NCBI RefSeq assembly: GCF_011090165.1 | Contig: NZ_JAADJT010000002.1 | Location: 186,001 to 250,000 of the forward strand | From: Duganella aceris | Lineage (GTDB): Bacteria; Pseudomonadota; Gammaproteobacteria; Burkholderiales; Burkholderiaceae_D | DNA length: 64,000 bases | Direction: 5' to 3' | Part shown: in pieces, positions 54,073 through 63,121 of the stretch | How positions within the stretch are numbered: position 1 is the first letter of the stretch | How the letters are laid out: each line of letters starts with the position of its first letter | Program-made: the position numbers and the translations under genes | The notes under the pieces: generated by a model | Database searches by the model: none | Told to the model about the DNA's origin: nothing | The model's input: only the letters and a program-made list of their open reading frames with translations

Positions 54073-55641
54073 TTACTCGCCGGGAATGTAGCCAGCATCG
54101 GCCGGCGCAATGGCACTGGCCGCATGCGTCGGCCTTTCCATCAACAGCCAGGTCAGCCACAAACACACCAGCGCCACTGCGGCCGCGGCCAGCGCGGCGC
54201 TGCTGAAACCGGCGTGGAAGGCATCCTGCAGCGACCGGCCCAGGCTGTCGCGCAAGGCAGGCGGCAGCATGGCGGCCGCGCCGTCCACATCGCCGGCCGA
54301 GAAGCGCTTGGCCAGTGCGACGGCATCGGCCGGGTTCATGCCGGAAGCGCGCGCGGCCAGCCCGAAGCGGCCGGCGGTGGCGCCGACCAGCAGCGCGCCC
54401 AGCCCCGCCACGCCGAACAGCAGCGCCACAAAACGTGTGGTGGCGCCGATGCCCGACGCCACGCCGGACCGGTTGGCGGGCAAGGCGCCCTGCAAAGCCT
54501 TGGCGGTATCGCCGTTGAGCACACCGGCGCCGATGCCGGCCACGGTCATGGCGACGGCGAAGAACATATAGGAAGCCTGCGCCGACGCCAGCCAAGCCAT
54601 CGCCAGGTTGGCGCTCGCCGTGACCGCCATGCCGGCGCACAACAGCGTGCGCGGCAGCCAGCGCAGATGCACGCTCAGGCGCGGCACCACGAACATCGGC
54701 AGCGCGAACGGCAGCATGGCCAGTCCGGCGATCATCGGCGAGAAGCCGAAGGCGTTTTGCAGGTACAGCGGCAGATAGAAAATCATCACCTGCGCGCCGG
54801 CCGCGTAGCCGACCATGGCGAACACGGTGCCGATGAAGTGGCGCGAGTTGAAAATCGCGAAGTCCAGCATCGGCCGCCGCTGACGCAGTTCGACCACCAC
54901 GAACAAGGCCAGCAGCGCGGCGCCGCCCAGCGCGCGCCACACGATCGGCGCCGACAGCCAGCCCAGCGCATTGCCGTCGATCACCGCCCAGGTGACGAAG
55001 AACAGGCCGCTGCTGAAGGTGGCGATGCCGGCGTAGTCCAGCCCGGTGGCCTCGGGGTCGCGCGACTCCGGAATCATGCCGAGCGCGGCGATGAACAGCG
55101 CGCTGCAGATCGGCACGTTGATCAGGAAGGCCCAGGTCCAGCCGACCGTGCTGGCGATCACGCCGCCGATGATCGGGCCGGAGGTGATCGCGATGCCCAG
55201 GCTGGCGCCCCAGAAGGCGAAGGCCTTGGCGCGCTCGGCGCCGGCGAAGTTGTGGTTGATCAGCGCCAGCGACGCCGTCAGCACCAGGCTGGCGCCGACG
55301 CCCTGCACCGCGCGCGCCACGTTGAGCATGGTGGGCGACACCGCCAGCCCGCAGGCCAGCGACGACAAGCCGAACACGGCCAGCCCGATCAGCGCGGCGA
55401 AGCGGCGTCCGACCCGGTCGCCGAACGAGCCGGCGGCCAGCAGCAGCGCCGCGAACGGCAGCACATAGGCGGTGATGACCCATTGCACGTCGGCGAAATC
55501 GGCGTTCAGCGACCGGGCGATGGTCGGCAAGGCCACCGCCACCACGTTCGAATCCAGCATGACCAGCGACGAGATCAGCGAGACGACCAGTAATTGCAGG
55601 CGCGCGCTACCGCCGCCTGTTGGATGAGAACCAGCGTGCAT
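54073..55641 (-). CDS. MFS transporter, DHA2 (EmrB/QacA) family
   Basis: 522 residues, about 14 membrane helices. TM1 LLVVSLISSLVMLDSNVVAV with the DHA2 acidic residue, motif A GSFGDRVGRRFAALIG, motif C LGIAITSGPIIGGVI, and a periplasmic loop before the last helix (KRFSAGDVDGAAAMLPPALR). Proton-coupled export of toxic compounds is expected. It lies 66 bp downstream of the TetR gene on the same strand and is probably in its operon. Confidence 0.9.
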   Translation of the reverse strand: MHAGSHPTGGGSARLQLLVVSLISSLVMLDSNVVAVALPTIARSLNADFADVQWVITAYVLPFAALLLAAGSFGDRVGRRFAALIGLAVFGLSSLACGLAVSPTMLNVARAVQGVGASLVLTASLALINHNFAGAERAKAFAFWGASLGIAITSGPIIGGVIASTVGWTWAFLINVPICSALFIAALGMIPESRDPEATGLDYAGIATFSSGLFFVTWAVIDGNALGWLSAPIVWRALGGAALLALFVVVELRQRRPMLDFAIFNSRHFIGTVFAMVGYAAGAQVMIFYLPLYLQNAFGFSPMIAGLAMLPFALPMFVVPRLSVHLRWLPRTLLCAGMAVTASANLAMAWLASAQASYMFFAVAMTVAGIGAGVLNGDTAKALQGALPANRSGVASGIGATTRFVALLFGVAGLGALLVGATAGRFGLAARASGMNPADAVALAKRFSAGDVDGAAAMLPPALRDSLGRSLQDAFHAGFSSAALAAAAVALVCLWLTWLLMERPTHAASAIAPADAGYIPGE

Positions 55642-55707
55642 GGAAGACTCCGTGACGGCCGGCGCAGGCCGCCTGAAGGCGCCTCGTCAGCGTCGAAAGA
55701 ACATCGG

Positions 55708-56325
55708 TTAATGCGCCGTCTTGAGCAGCGCCTTGCTGGTGGCGGCGTTCTGCACCAGGAAATTGATGGTGTTGTGCGCGTTCGCCAGGATCGCGTTGGC
55801 GGCGGCCGGCTCCAGCGCCATGCGCGCCAGCGTCACGGCGCCGACGCCGATGGCGACGATGGCCTCGGCCACGCCGACGTAATCGGCCACGTCCATGCGC
55901 AGCAGGTGCGAGGCGAACAGCTTGACCATGCGCGCATAGCCGTCCTCGGCCACCGCCTTGACCTGCGGATCGGCGTGGCGCAGTTCGCTCGACAGATTGG
56001 CCAGCGGACACATATACACCACCTTCTCCGCCTGCAATTGATACAGGTAGCGTTTGACGATCAGCTCCAGCGCCTCGCGCGGCGGCATGCCGGCGGTGGC
56101 GGCGTCGAACATCGCGAACAGCTCGCTGAAGGCCGCCTCGTTGGCCTCGGCGATCAGTTGCTCCTTCGATTCGAAGTGGCGGTAGAAGCCGCCCTGCGTC
56201 AGGCCGGCGGCCACCATGATGTCGGCGATGCCGGTCGCCGCCAGCCCCTGGCGCAGAAAGATGTTGGACGCGACCGCAATGATGCGCTTGCGGGTGTCGG
56301 CGGTATCGGCTTTCGACTTTCTCAT
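55708..56325 (-). CDS. TetR-family regulator (paralogue 2)
   Basis: 205 residues. HTH about 10-55 with GLTQGGFYRHFESKEQLIAEA, nearly identical to the recognition helix of the TetR at 51363-51950 (only D/E changes), so both should recognise the same operator. Conserved Cys in YMCPLANLSSELR. The C-terminal ligand domain differs more, suggesting different inducers. A perfect single operator lies 33 bp upstream. Between an NmrA-like gene and a DHA2 exporter, all on the same strand. Confidence 0.92.
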   Translation of the reverse strand: MRKSKADTADTRKRIIAVASNIFLRQGLAATGIADIMVAAGLTQGGFYRHFESKEQLIAEANEAAFSELFAMFDAATAGMPPREALELIVKRYLYQLQAEKVVYMCPLANLSSELRHADPQVKAVAEDGYARMVKLFASHLLRMDVADYVGVAEAIVAIGVGAVTLARMALEPAAANAILANAHNTINFLVQNAATSKALLKTAH

Positions 56326-56358
56326 GCTCTGCTCCTGGACGGGGCGACTGTAGCGCCA

Positions 56359-56380
56359 TTAGAGTTATATTGTACTCTAA
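56359..56380. promoter_or_regulatory. Single perfect operator before TetR paralogue 2
   Basis: TTAGAGT-TATATTGT-ACTCTAA, the best copy of the 22-bp dyad in the window. No second copy 24 bp away. Its end overlaps the last codons of the NmrA-like gene, so it may control an internal promoter for the TetR and exporter genes. Confidence 0.75.
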
Positions 56381-57255
56381 ATTAAAGACGCCGCGTGCTG
56401 GCGCGCAAACTCTTTGATCGTCATCGGCGCCACGCCGGTCAGCGCCTCGATGGTGTTGTTGCTGCCGTCCAGCAAATTGTCACGGTATTCATCGAACACC
56501 GCGCTCAGGTGGCGCACCACGTACGGCGGCACGCCGGCCTGCAACAGGCGCGTAACGAAGGCTTCCGGATCTTCCGGCACATACCGGAGGTCCTTGCCGA
56601 TGCCTTCGCCCACCGCCTGCGCGATCTCGCTGTAACTCAACTCTTCCGGGCCGTACAGATGATAGGTCCGGCCGATGTGCGGCGCCGGGTCTCGCAGCAG
56701 CGTGGCGATCACGCGGCCCTGGTCGAAGGCGGACACCGGCGAGTGCCGGCCGTTACCGCCCGGCAGCATCAAGGTGTTGTGTCCGGCGATGATGGGTTGC
56801 TGGAACGGGTACAGCAGCCATTCCATGAACAAGGTCGGACGCAGGTGAATCACCGGCACGCCGGACCAGTCGAACACGCGCTCCGAGAACCAGTGGTCCT
56901 GCGCCGAATGGCTGGCCGAGTCGATGTGGGCGGTGCGCTGCGAAATATTGACCACCGCCTGCACGCCCGCCTCCTTGGCGGCCTGGGCGAAATATACGGC
57001 CGCCTTCAGGATCTGCGCTTCCAGCGGATAGACGAAATACGCGCTGCGCACCCCGACCAGCGCGGCGCGCACCGACTGGAAGTTCTCGATATTGCCGACG
57101 ACGACATCGACGCCGCGTGCGCGCAGCTTGGCGGCGCGCTCGTCGTCCTTGTGCACCAGCGCACGCACATTGGCGCCCTGCGCCAGCAGCTGGTTGATGG
57201 CGAAAGCGCCGGTGGTGCCGTTGGCGCCGGTAATCAGGATAAGTGGTGTGGTCAT
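56377..57255 (-). CDS. NmrA-like NAD(P)-binding oxidoreductase
   Basis: 292 residues from ATG 57255, with GAGGAA 7 bp upstream; a longer frame to 57288 would add 11 residues. Rossmann motif ILITGANGTTGAF (about 5-17), Arg in VRALVHKDDERA after strand 2 suggesting NADPH, and the atypical-SDR feature PVIHLRPTLFMEWL without the YxxxK pair. Related to NmrA/QorB-type proteins that act as quinone reductases or redox sensors. Divergent from the RND operon with two operator pairs between them. Confidence 0.87.
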   Translation of the reverse strand: MTTPLILITGANGTTGAFAINQLLAQGANVRALVHKDDERAAKLRARGVDVVVGNIENFQSVRAALVGVRSAYFVYPLEAQILKAAVYFAQAAKEAGVQAVVNISQRTAHIDSASHSAQDHWFSERVFDWSGVPVIHLRPTLFMEWLLYPFQQPIIAGHNTLMLPGGNGRHSPVSAFDQGRVIATLLRDPAPHIGRTYHLYGPEELSYSEIAQAVGEGIGKDLRYVPEDPEAFVTRLLQAGVPPYVVRHLSAVFDEYRDNLLDGSNNTIEALTGVAPMTIKEFARQHAASLI

Positions 57256-57290
57256 GATCATTCCTCGGTGGTTGGTGGGAGTATCCATAT

Positions 57291-57336
57291 TTAGAGCTTC
57301 ATAAAACTCTAAATATAGATTGCACTAGAACTCTAA
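57291..57336. promoter_or_regulatory. Tandem operators proximal to the NmrA-like gene
   Basis: 57291-57312 (TTAGAGC-N8-ACTCTAA) and 57315-57336 (ATAGATT-N8-ACTCTAA), starts 24 bp apart, 36 bp upstream of the NmrA-like ATG. Same design as the 51279-51324 block, including the identical ATAGATT half-site. Confidence 0.75.
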
Positions 57337-57376
57337 AAAGATCAAGCGCTATTTTTTCGAAAAGCACTTGCGCGAT

Positions 57377-57422
57377 TTAGAGTATTTGTGTAATCTATTT
57401 TTAGCGCTTGCACATACTCTAA
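57377..57422. promoter_or_regulatory. Tandem operators proximal to the RND efflux operon
   Basis: 57377-57398 (TTAGAGT-N8-AATCTAT) and 57401-57422 (TTAGCGC-N8-ACTCTAA), starts 24 bp apart, ending 24 bp before the adaptor-protein ATG. With the pair at 57291 this intergenic region carries four sites, the densest cluster seen. Confidence 0.75.
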
Positions 57423-57446
57423 ATAACTCAACCTTCGAGGCCGCAC

Positions 57447-58544
57447 ATGAAACCGATACATTTCCCCCTGCCACGCCGCAGCATCATCGGCGCCGCATTG
57501 TTACTGGGCCTGGCGGCCTGCAGCCATCCGGCCGCGCCGCCCGAGCCACTGGCCAAGGTCGCCTGGTTCACGGCCGAGGCGGCAGCGTCCGGCCAGTCCG
57601 CCTTTACCGGCGTGGTCCACGCCCGCACCGAGAGCAACCTCGGCTTCCGCGTCGCCGGCAAGATCGTCGAACGCCTGGTCGATCCCGGCCAGACCGTCCG
57701 CAAGGGCCAGCCGCTGATGCGCATCGACCCGGTCGACTACGACCTGGCCGCCGGCGCCGCCCACGCCGCCGTCGACGCGGCGCAAGCGAAGCAAGTACAG
57801 GCGGTCGCCGAGGAGGTCCGTCTGCGCAAGCTGCTCGCCTCCGGCGCGGTCTCGACGCAAGCTTACGAACAAGCCAAGGCCGCCGCCGACACCGCCATCG
57901 CCCAGGCCCGCGCCGAAAGCGCCCGCGCCCGCCAGACCGACCACCAGCGCGACTACTCGGTGCTGGTGGCCGACATGGACGGCGTGGTGCTTGACGTCCC
58001 GACCGACGTTGGCCAGGTGGTCGCCGCCGGCCAGACCATCGTCAAGCTGGCCCGCCAAGGCGCCCGCGAGGCGCTGGTGTACCTGCCCGAAAACGCGCTG
58101 GCGCTGGCCAAGCGTCCGGCCACCGCCTCCCTGTATAGCGACGCCGGCCAAACCGTCCCCGCCACGCTGCGTGAACTGGCCGCCGTGGCCGATCCGCAAA
58201 CCCGCACTTACCTGGCCCGTTACACGCTGGGCGGCGACGCCGGCCAGGCCCCGCTGGGCGCCACCGTCACCGTGCGCATGGACGGCGGCGCCTCGCCGCA
58301 GATCGGCGTGCCGGTCAGCGCGCTGGTGGACCAAGGGCGCGGCACCGGCGTCTGGGTCATCGACAGCAAGACCTCCACCGTCACCCTGCGCGCGGTCAAG
58401 GTCGCGCAGCTGGGCGAAGAGCAGGCGCGTCTCTCGCAAGGTCTGGCGCAAGGCGAACGTGCCGTCGCCTTCGGCGGCCATCTGCTGAAAGCTGGTCAAA
58501 AAGTCGAACTGCTGGCACCAGTCAAAACCGGGAGCGGATCATGA
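57447..58544 (+). CDS. RND efflux periplasmic adaptor lipoprotein (HlyD family)
   Basis: 365 residues. Lipoprotein signal with lipobox LAAC (GAALLLGLAACSHP). Barrel-sandwich/lipoyl halves (GFRVAGKIVERLVDPGQTVRKGQPLMRID and MDGVVLDVPTDVGQVVAAGQ, each a standard motif) flank a helical hairpin (about 105-170), followed by the beta-barrel and membrane-proximal domains. Links the inner-membrane pump to the outer-membrane channel. First gene of a three-gene operon; its TGA overlaps the pump ATG. Confidence 0.92.
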   Translation: MKPIHFPLPRRSIIGAALLLGLAACSHPAAPPEPLAKVAWFTAEAAASGQSAFTGVVHARTESNLGFRVAGKIVERLVDPGQTVRKGQPLMRIDPVDYDLAAGAAHAAVDAAQAKQVQAVAEEVRLRKLLASGAVSTQAYEQAKAAADTAIAQARAESARARQTDHQRDYSVLVADMDGVVLDVPTDVGQVVAAGQTIVKLARQGAREALVYLPENALALAKRPATASLYSDAGQTVPATLRELAAVADPQTRTYLARYTLGGDAGQAPLGATVTVRMDGGASPQIGVPVSALVDQGRGTGVWVIDSKTSTVTLRAVKVAQLGEEQARLSQGLAQGERAVAFGGHLLKAGQKVELLAPVKTGSGS

Positions 58545-61500
58545 GCGGCTTCAATCTCTCCGCGTTCGGCGTGCGCGAACGCGCCATCACACTGTTCCTG
58601 ATCATCGCCATCGTCGCCGCCGGCGCGTTCGCCTTCTTCCGCCTCGGCCGCGCCGAAGATCCAACCTACGTGGTCAAGGTCATGACCGTCACCGCCTCCT
58701 GGCCGGGCGCCACCGCCGAAGAGATGCAGCGCCAGGTCGCCGACCGCCTGGAAAAGCGCATGCAGGAACTGGAAACTTACGACCGTGTGGAAACCAGCGC
58801 ACGCCCAGGCATCGCCATCATGAAGTTGTACCTCAGGGACGACACCAACGCCCAGGCGGTCGAGGACAGCTTCTACCAGGTGCGTAAAAAACTGGGCGAC
58901 GAAGCCATCAACCTGCCGCGCGGCGTGGTCGGGCCGATCCTCAACGACGAATACTCCGACGTGTATTTCGCGCTGTTCTCGTTGACCGGCAAGCAGCTGC
59001 CGCACCGCCAGCTGGTATTGCAGGCGGAGGACGTGCGCCAGCGTCTGCTGCGCGTCCCTGGCGTGCAAAAGGTGAATATCCTCGGCGAGCAGCAGCAGAA
59101 GATCTTCGTCGAGATTTCGCACCAGCGCCTGGCCACGCTCGGCATCAAGGCACAGAACGTGATCGACGCGCTGGGCAAGCAGAACGACGTGACCTCGGCC
59201 GGCTTCATTGAAACTCGCGGTCCCCGCGTCCAGCTGCGTCTCGACGGCGCCGTCAACAGCGTCGAAGCCATCAAGGCCGTTCCGATCATCGCCGGCGAAC
59301 GCACGCTGAAACTGGGCGACGTGGCCGACGTCAAGCGCGGCTACGAAGATCCCGCCAGCTTCGTTATCCGCAACCAGGGCGAAGCATCGCTGGACCTGGC
59401 CATTGTGATGAAGAAGCGCTACAACGGCCTCGATCTCGGCAAGGCGCTGGCTGCCGAACAGAAAAGCATCACCGCCACGCTGCCAACCGGCCTGGAACTG
59501 AAGCTGGAGTCCGACCAATCCCGCGCGATCAAGGATTCGATCGATGAATTCATGATCAAGTTCGTCGTCGCGCTGGCCGTCGTGATCGTGGTCAGCCTGC
59601 TGACGCTGGGCTTCCGCGTCGGCCTGGTGGTCGCCGCCGCCGTGCCGCTGACGCTGGCGGCGGTATTCGTCATCATGATGGCGACCGGCCGCGACTTCGA
59701 CCGCATCACGCTGGGCGCGCTGATCCTGTCGCTCGGCCTGTTGGTCGACGACGCCATCATCGCCATCGAAATGATGGTGGTGAAAATGGAAGAAGGCATG
59801 GACCGCATCGCGGCCGCCACGCACGCCTGGAGCTCCACCGCCGCGCCGATGCTGTCGGGTACGCTGCTGACCATCATCGGCTTCCTGCCGGTCGGCTTCG
59901 CCCGCTCCACCGCCGGCGAATACGCAGGCAACATCTTCTGGGTGGTGGCGTTCTCGCTGATCACCTCATGGGTGGTGGCGGTGTATTTCATCCCTTACCT
60001 GGGTGTCAAGCTGCTGCCGGAAATTCCAGTCAAGGCCGGCGGCCACGACGCGATCTACAACACGCCGAACTACCAACGCCTGCGCAAGCTGATCCGTTGG
60101 TGCGTCGACCACAAGTGGGTCGCCGCCGCCACCACCGCCACAGTGTTCATCGCTGCGGTGCTGGGCATGGGCGCGGTGCAGCAGCAGTTCTTCCCGGACT
60201 CCGAACGTCCGGAGCTGACCATCGAAGTCAACCTGCCGCCGGGCAGCTCGTTCGCCGCCACCGATGCGGTGGTGCACAACATCGAAGCGGCATTGAAGAC
60301 GGTACCCGAAGCCAAACACGTCTCGAGCTATGTCGGTCAAGGCACGCCACGCTTCCTGCTGACGATCAATCCCGAGCTGCCGAATCCGGCCTACGCCCAG
60401 ATGATCGTGCTGACCGAGAATGCGCATGAGCGCAATGTCCTGAAAGGGAAAGTGCAGAAGCTGATCGCCGATGGCCGTTTCCCGCAGGCCCGCGTTCGCG
60501 CAACGCAGTTCGTCTTCGGCCCACCGGTGCCCTACCCTGTCCTGTTCCGCGTCGCCGGCCCGGACATCGGCCAGGTGCGCAACATCGCCGAACAAGTGCG
60601 CACGGTGATGGAACAAAATCCCAATACCCGTGGCGCACATCTGGACTGGGGCAATCTGACGCCAACCCAACACCTGGTGCTGGATCAGGAGCGTCTGCGT
60701 CAGGTCGGCCTCAACCCGCGTGACGCCGCCAACCAGATGCAAGCGCTGCTCAACGGCTTGCCATCGACCCAGGTCCGCGAAGGCCTGCGCTCGGTGGAGG
60801 TGGTGATCCGCAGCCCGCGCAACGAAGGCACCGGTCTGAAAGACATCGGCAACCTGACGCTGACCACCGCCAGCGGCACCAGCGTCCCGCTGTCCCAGGT
60901 CACCCATATGGAGACCCGGATGGAGGACTCGATCCTGAAACGCTACAACCGCGAAAGCTTCATCGCCGTGCAATCCGATGTCCGCGACGGCGTGCAGCCT
61001 CCCGACGTGACCAAGGCTATCCTGCCTAAGCTGGACGCGATCAAGGCGGCCCTGCCGGCCGGCTACCATATCGACGTCGGCGGCGCGGTCGAGGAAAGCG
61101 TCAAGGCCAACGTCGCACTGGCCAAGCTGTTCCCGATCATGATCATCCTGATGCTGCTGGTGATCATGCTGCAGGTGCGCTCGTTCGCCACCATGTGGAT
61201 GGTATTCGCCACCGCTCCGCTGGGCCTGGTGGGCGCGGTGCCGACGCTGCTGTTGTTCAACAAGCCGTTCGGCTTCACCGCCATCCTCGGCCTGATCGGC
61301 CTGGCCGGCATCCTGATGCGCAACACGCTGATCCTGGTCGACCAGATCCAGCACGACCTGGCCCACGGCGCCACCAAGTACGAAGCCGTGGTCGAATCGA
61401 CGGTGCGCCGCGCGCGTCCGGTGATCCTGACCGCCGTCGCCGCGATGCTGGCCTTCATCCCGCTGACCCATTCGAGCTTCTGGGGTCCATTGGCCTACGT

Positions 61501-61633
61501 CTTGATCGGCGGCGTCGGTGTCGGCACCCTGCTGACGCTGTTGTTCCTGCCGGCCCTGTACTCGTTGTGGTTCAAGGTCAGCAAGCCCGCCGCCACCGAA
61601 ACCATCCCATTGATTGAAAAGGAAGCAGCATGA
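58541..61633 (+). CDS. RND efflux pump, inner-membrane permease (HAE1 family)
   Basis: 1030 residues, twelve membrane helices and two large periplasmic loops. The proton-relay Asp pair is intact in GLLVDDAIIAIEMM (TM4). In TM10 the usual Lys is replaced by Arg in ILMRNTLILVDQ, as in several TriC/MexK-like pumps. The porter region holds FEVNLPPGSS-type patterns (TIEVNLPPGSSFAATD). Proton-driven export of amphiphilic toxicants from the periplasm. Overlaps both neighbours by ATGA, indicating translational coupling. Confidence 0.94.
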   Translation: MSGFNLSAFGVRERAITLFLIIAIVAAGAFAFFRLGRAEDPTYVVKVMTVTASWPGATAEEMQRQVADRLEKRMQELETYDRVETSARPGIAIMKLYLRDDTNAQAVEDSFYQVRKKLGDEAINLPRGVVGPILNDEYSDVYFALFSLTGKQLPHRQLVLQAEDVRQRLLRVPGVQKVNILGEQQQKIFVEISHQRLATLGIKAQNVIDALGKQNDVTSAGFIETRGPRVQLRLDGAVNSVEAIKAVPIIAGERTLKLGDVADVKRGYEDPASFVIRNQGEASLDLAIVMKKRYNGLDLGKALAAEQKSITATLPTGLELKLESDQSRAIKDSIDEFMIKFVVALAVVIVVSLLTLGFRVGLVVAAAVPLTLAAVFVIMMATGRDFDRITLGALILSLGLLVDDAIIAIEMMVVKMEEGMDRIAAATHAWSSTAAPMLSGTLLTIIGFLPVGFARSTAGEYAGNIFWVVAFSLITSWVVAVYFIPYLGVKLLPEIPVKAGGHDAIYNTPNYQRLRKLIRWCVDHKWVAAATTATVFIAAVLGMGAVQQQFFPDSERPELTIEVNLPPGSSFAATDAVVHNIEAALKTVPEAKHVSSYVGQGTPRFLLTINPELPNPAYAQMIVLTENAHERNVLKGKVQKLIADGRFPQARVRATQFVFGPPVPYPVLFRVAGPDIGQVRNIAEQVRTVMEQNPNTRGAHLDWGNLTPTQHLVLDQERLRQVGLNPRDAANQMQALLNGLPSTQVREGLRSVEVVIRSPRNEGTGLKDIGNLTLTTASGTSVPLSQVTHMETRMEDSILKRYNRESFIAVQSDVRDGVQPPDVTKAILPKLDAIKAALPAGYHIDVGGAVEESVKANVALAKLFPIMIILMLLVIMLQVRSFATMWMVFATAPLGLVGAVPTLLLFNKPFGFTAILGLIGLAGILMRNTLILVDQIQHDLAHGATKYEAVVESTVRRARPVILTAVAAMLAFIPLTHSSFWGPLAYVLIGGVGVGTLLTLLFLPALYSLWFKVSKPAATETIPLIEKEAA

Positions 61634-63069
61634 AAACCGCCAACCCACTCAAAACCGTACCGCTGGTGCTTGCGGCCCTGTTGCTGTCTGCCTGCTCGCT
61701 GGCGCCGGTCTACGAACGTCCCGCGCTGCCGGTCGGCGGCGACTGGCCAACCGCGGTCGCCCCCGCCGCCGGCGCCACGACCGAGGTCGCCGCGCACGAC
61801 ATCCGCTGGCAGGACTTCTTCCAGGACCAGCGGCTGAAACAAGCCATCGGCCTGGCGCTGGAACACAACCGCGACCTGCGCGTCGCCATCCTCAACATCG
61901 AGCGCGCCCGCTCGCTGTACCAGGTGCAGGCGGCCGACCGGCTGCCGACGCTGAACGCCGGCTTGTCCGGCGCCCGCCAGCGCGTACCGGACCAGCTCGC
62001 GCCCGGCGGCAACGGCGGCGTGTCGAGCAGCTACACCGCAGGCCTCGGCGTCACCGCGTTCGAGCTGGATCTGTTCGGCCGCGTGCGCAACCTGAGCCAG
62101 GCGGCGCTGGAACGCTACGCCGCCACCGAGGAAGCGCAGCGCACCGCGCAAATCAGCCTGATCGCCGAAGTCGCCTCGGTCTACGAGGCGGTGCTGGCCG
62201 ACGAACGCCTGCTCGCGCTGAGCCGGCAAACGCTCGACAGCCGCACCGAATCGCACCAACGGCAGATCCAGCTCCGCGAACAAGGCGCCAGTTCGGAGTT
62301 CGATCTGCGCCAGTCGGAATCGCTGCTGGAAGCGGCCAAGATCGCGCTGGCGCAGAACCGGCGCCAGCGTGCGCTCGACGAGAACGCATTGACGGTGCTG
62401 GTCGGCCGCGCACTGCCGGCGGAGCTGCTGCCGACGCAGGGCGCGCGCTGGGACAGCGAGGTGATGGCCGAACTGCCGGCCGGTCTGCCGTCCGGCCTGC
62501 TGGCGGCGCGGCCCGACATCCGCAGCCAGGAAGCGCTGCTGCGCGCGTCGAACGCCAACATCGGCGTGGCGCGCGCCGCGTTCTTCCCGCGCATCTCGCT
62601 GACCGGCGCCTTCGGCTCGTCGAGCAACGAGTTGTCCGGCCTGTTCGACGCCGGCACCCGCGCCTGGAGCTTCCTGCCGCAGATCTCGCTGCCGATCTTC
62701 GACGGCGGCCGCAACCGCGCCAACCTCGGCGTGGCCAAGGCCGACCGCGACATCGCCGTGGCGCAGTACGACAAGACCATCCAGGTCGCGTTCCGCGAGG
62801 TCGCGGACGCGCTGGCCGGCCGCGCCACGCTGGGCGAGGAACTGCGCGCGGTGAAGGCGCAGGAAGGCGCGGAGCAGGTGCGCTACGACCTGGCCAAGCT
62901 GCGCTACGAGGGCGGCCAGTCCAGCTATCTGGAATACCTGGACGCGCAACGCTCGCTGTTCGCCGCACAGCAGCAGACCATCCGCACCAGCCTGGTAGAA
63001 CTGCAAAACAGGATCGGCCTGTACAAGGCTCTAGGCGGCGGCTGGAGCGCGACAGGCGTCCAGGGTTAA
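61630..63069 (+). CDS. RND efflux outer-membrane channel lipoprotein (OprM/NodT family)
   Basis: 479 residues. Lipobox LSAC (VLAALLLSACSLAPVY) followed by YERPALPVGGDWP, then two OEP repeats (about 60-250 and 270-465) with LEHNRDLRVAILNIERARS, FELDLFGRVRN and FFPRISLTGAFGSSS. Forms a trimeric channel across the outer membrane that works with the adaptor and permease encoded just upstream. Start overlaps the permease stop. Confidence 0.94.
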   Translation: MKTANPLKTVPLVLAALLLSACSLAPVYERPALPVGGDWPTAVAPAAGATTEVAAHDIRWQDFFQDQRLKQAIGLALEHNRDLRVAILNIERARSLYQVQAADRLPTLNAGLSGARQRVPDQLAPGGNGGVSSSYTAGLGVTAFELDLFGRVRNLSQAALERYAATEEAQRTAQISLIAEVASVYEAVLADERLLALSRQTLDSRTESHQRQIQLREQGASSEFDLRQSESLLEAAKIALAQNRRQRALDENALTVLVGRALPAELLPTQGARWDSEVMAELPAGLPSGLLAARPDIRSQEALLRASNANIGVARAAFFPRISLTGAFGSSSNELSGLFDAGTRAWSFLPQISLPIFDGGRNRANLGVAKADRDIAVAQYDKTIQVAFREVADALAGRATLGEELRAVKAQEGAEQVRYDLAKLRYEGGQSSYLEYLDAQRSLFAAQQQTIRTSLVELQNRIGLYKALGGGWSATGVQG

Positions 63070-63072
63070 CGT

Positions 63073-63112
63073 AAAAACGCCGCCACCCGATCCGGGGGGC
63101 GGCGTTTTTTTT
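63073..63112. terminator. Bidirectional intrinsic terminator between the RND operon and the convergent hydrolase gene
   Basis: AAAAACGCCGCC at 63073-63084 pairs with GGCGGCGTTTTT, followed by a longer T-run to 63112. It begins 4 bp after the channel-gene stop and ends 10 bp before the stop of the opposing gene, so it can serve both. Confidence 0.88.
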
Positions 63113-63121
63113 CGTTCAAAA

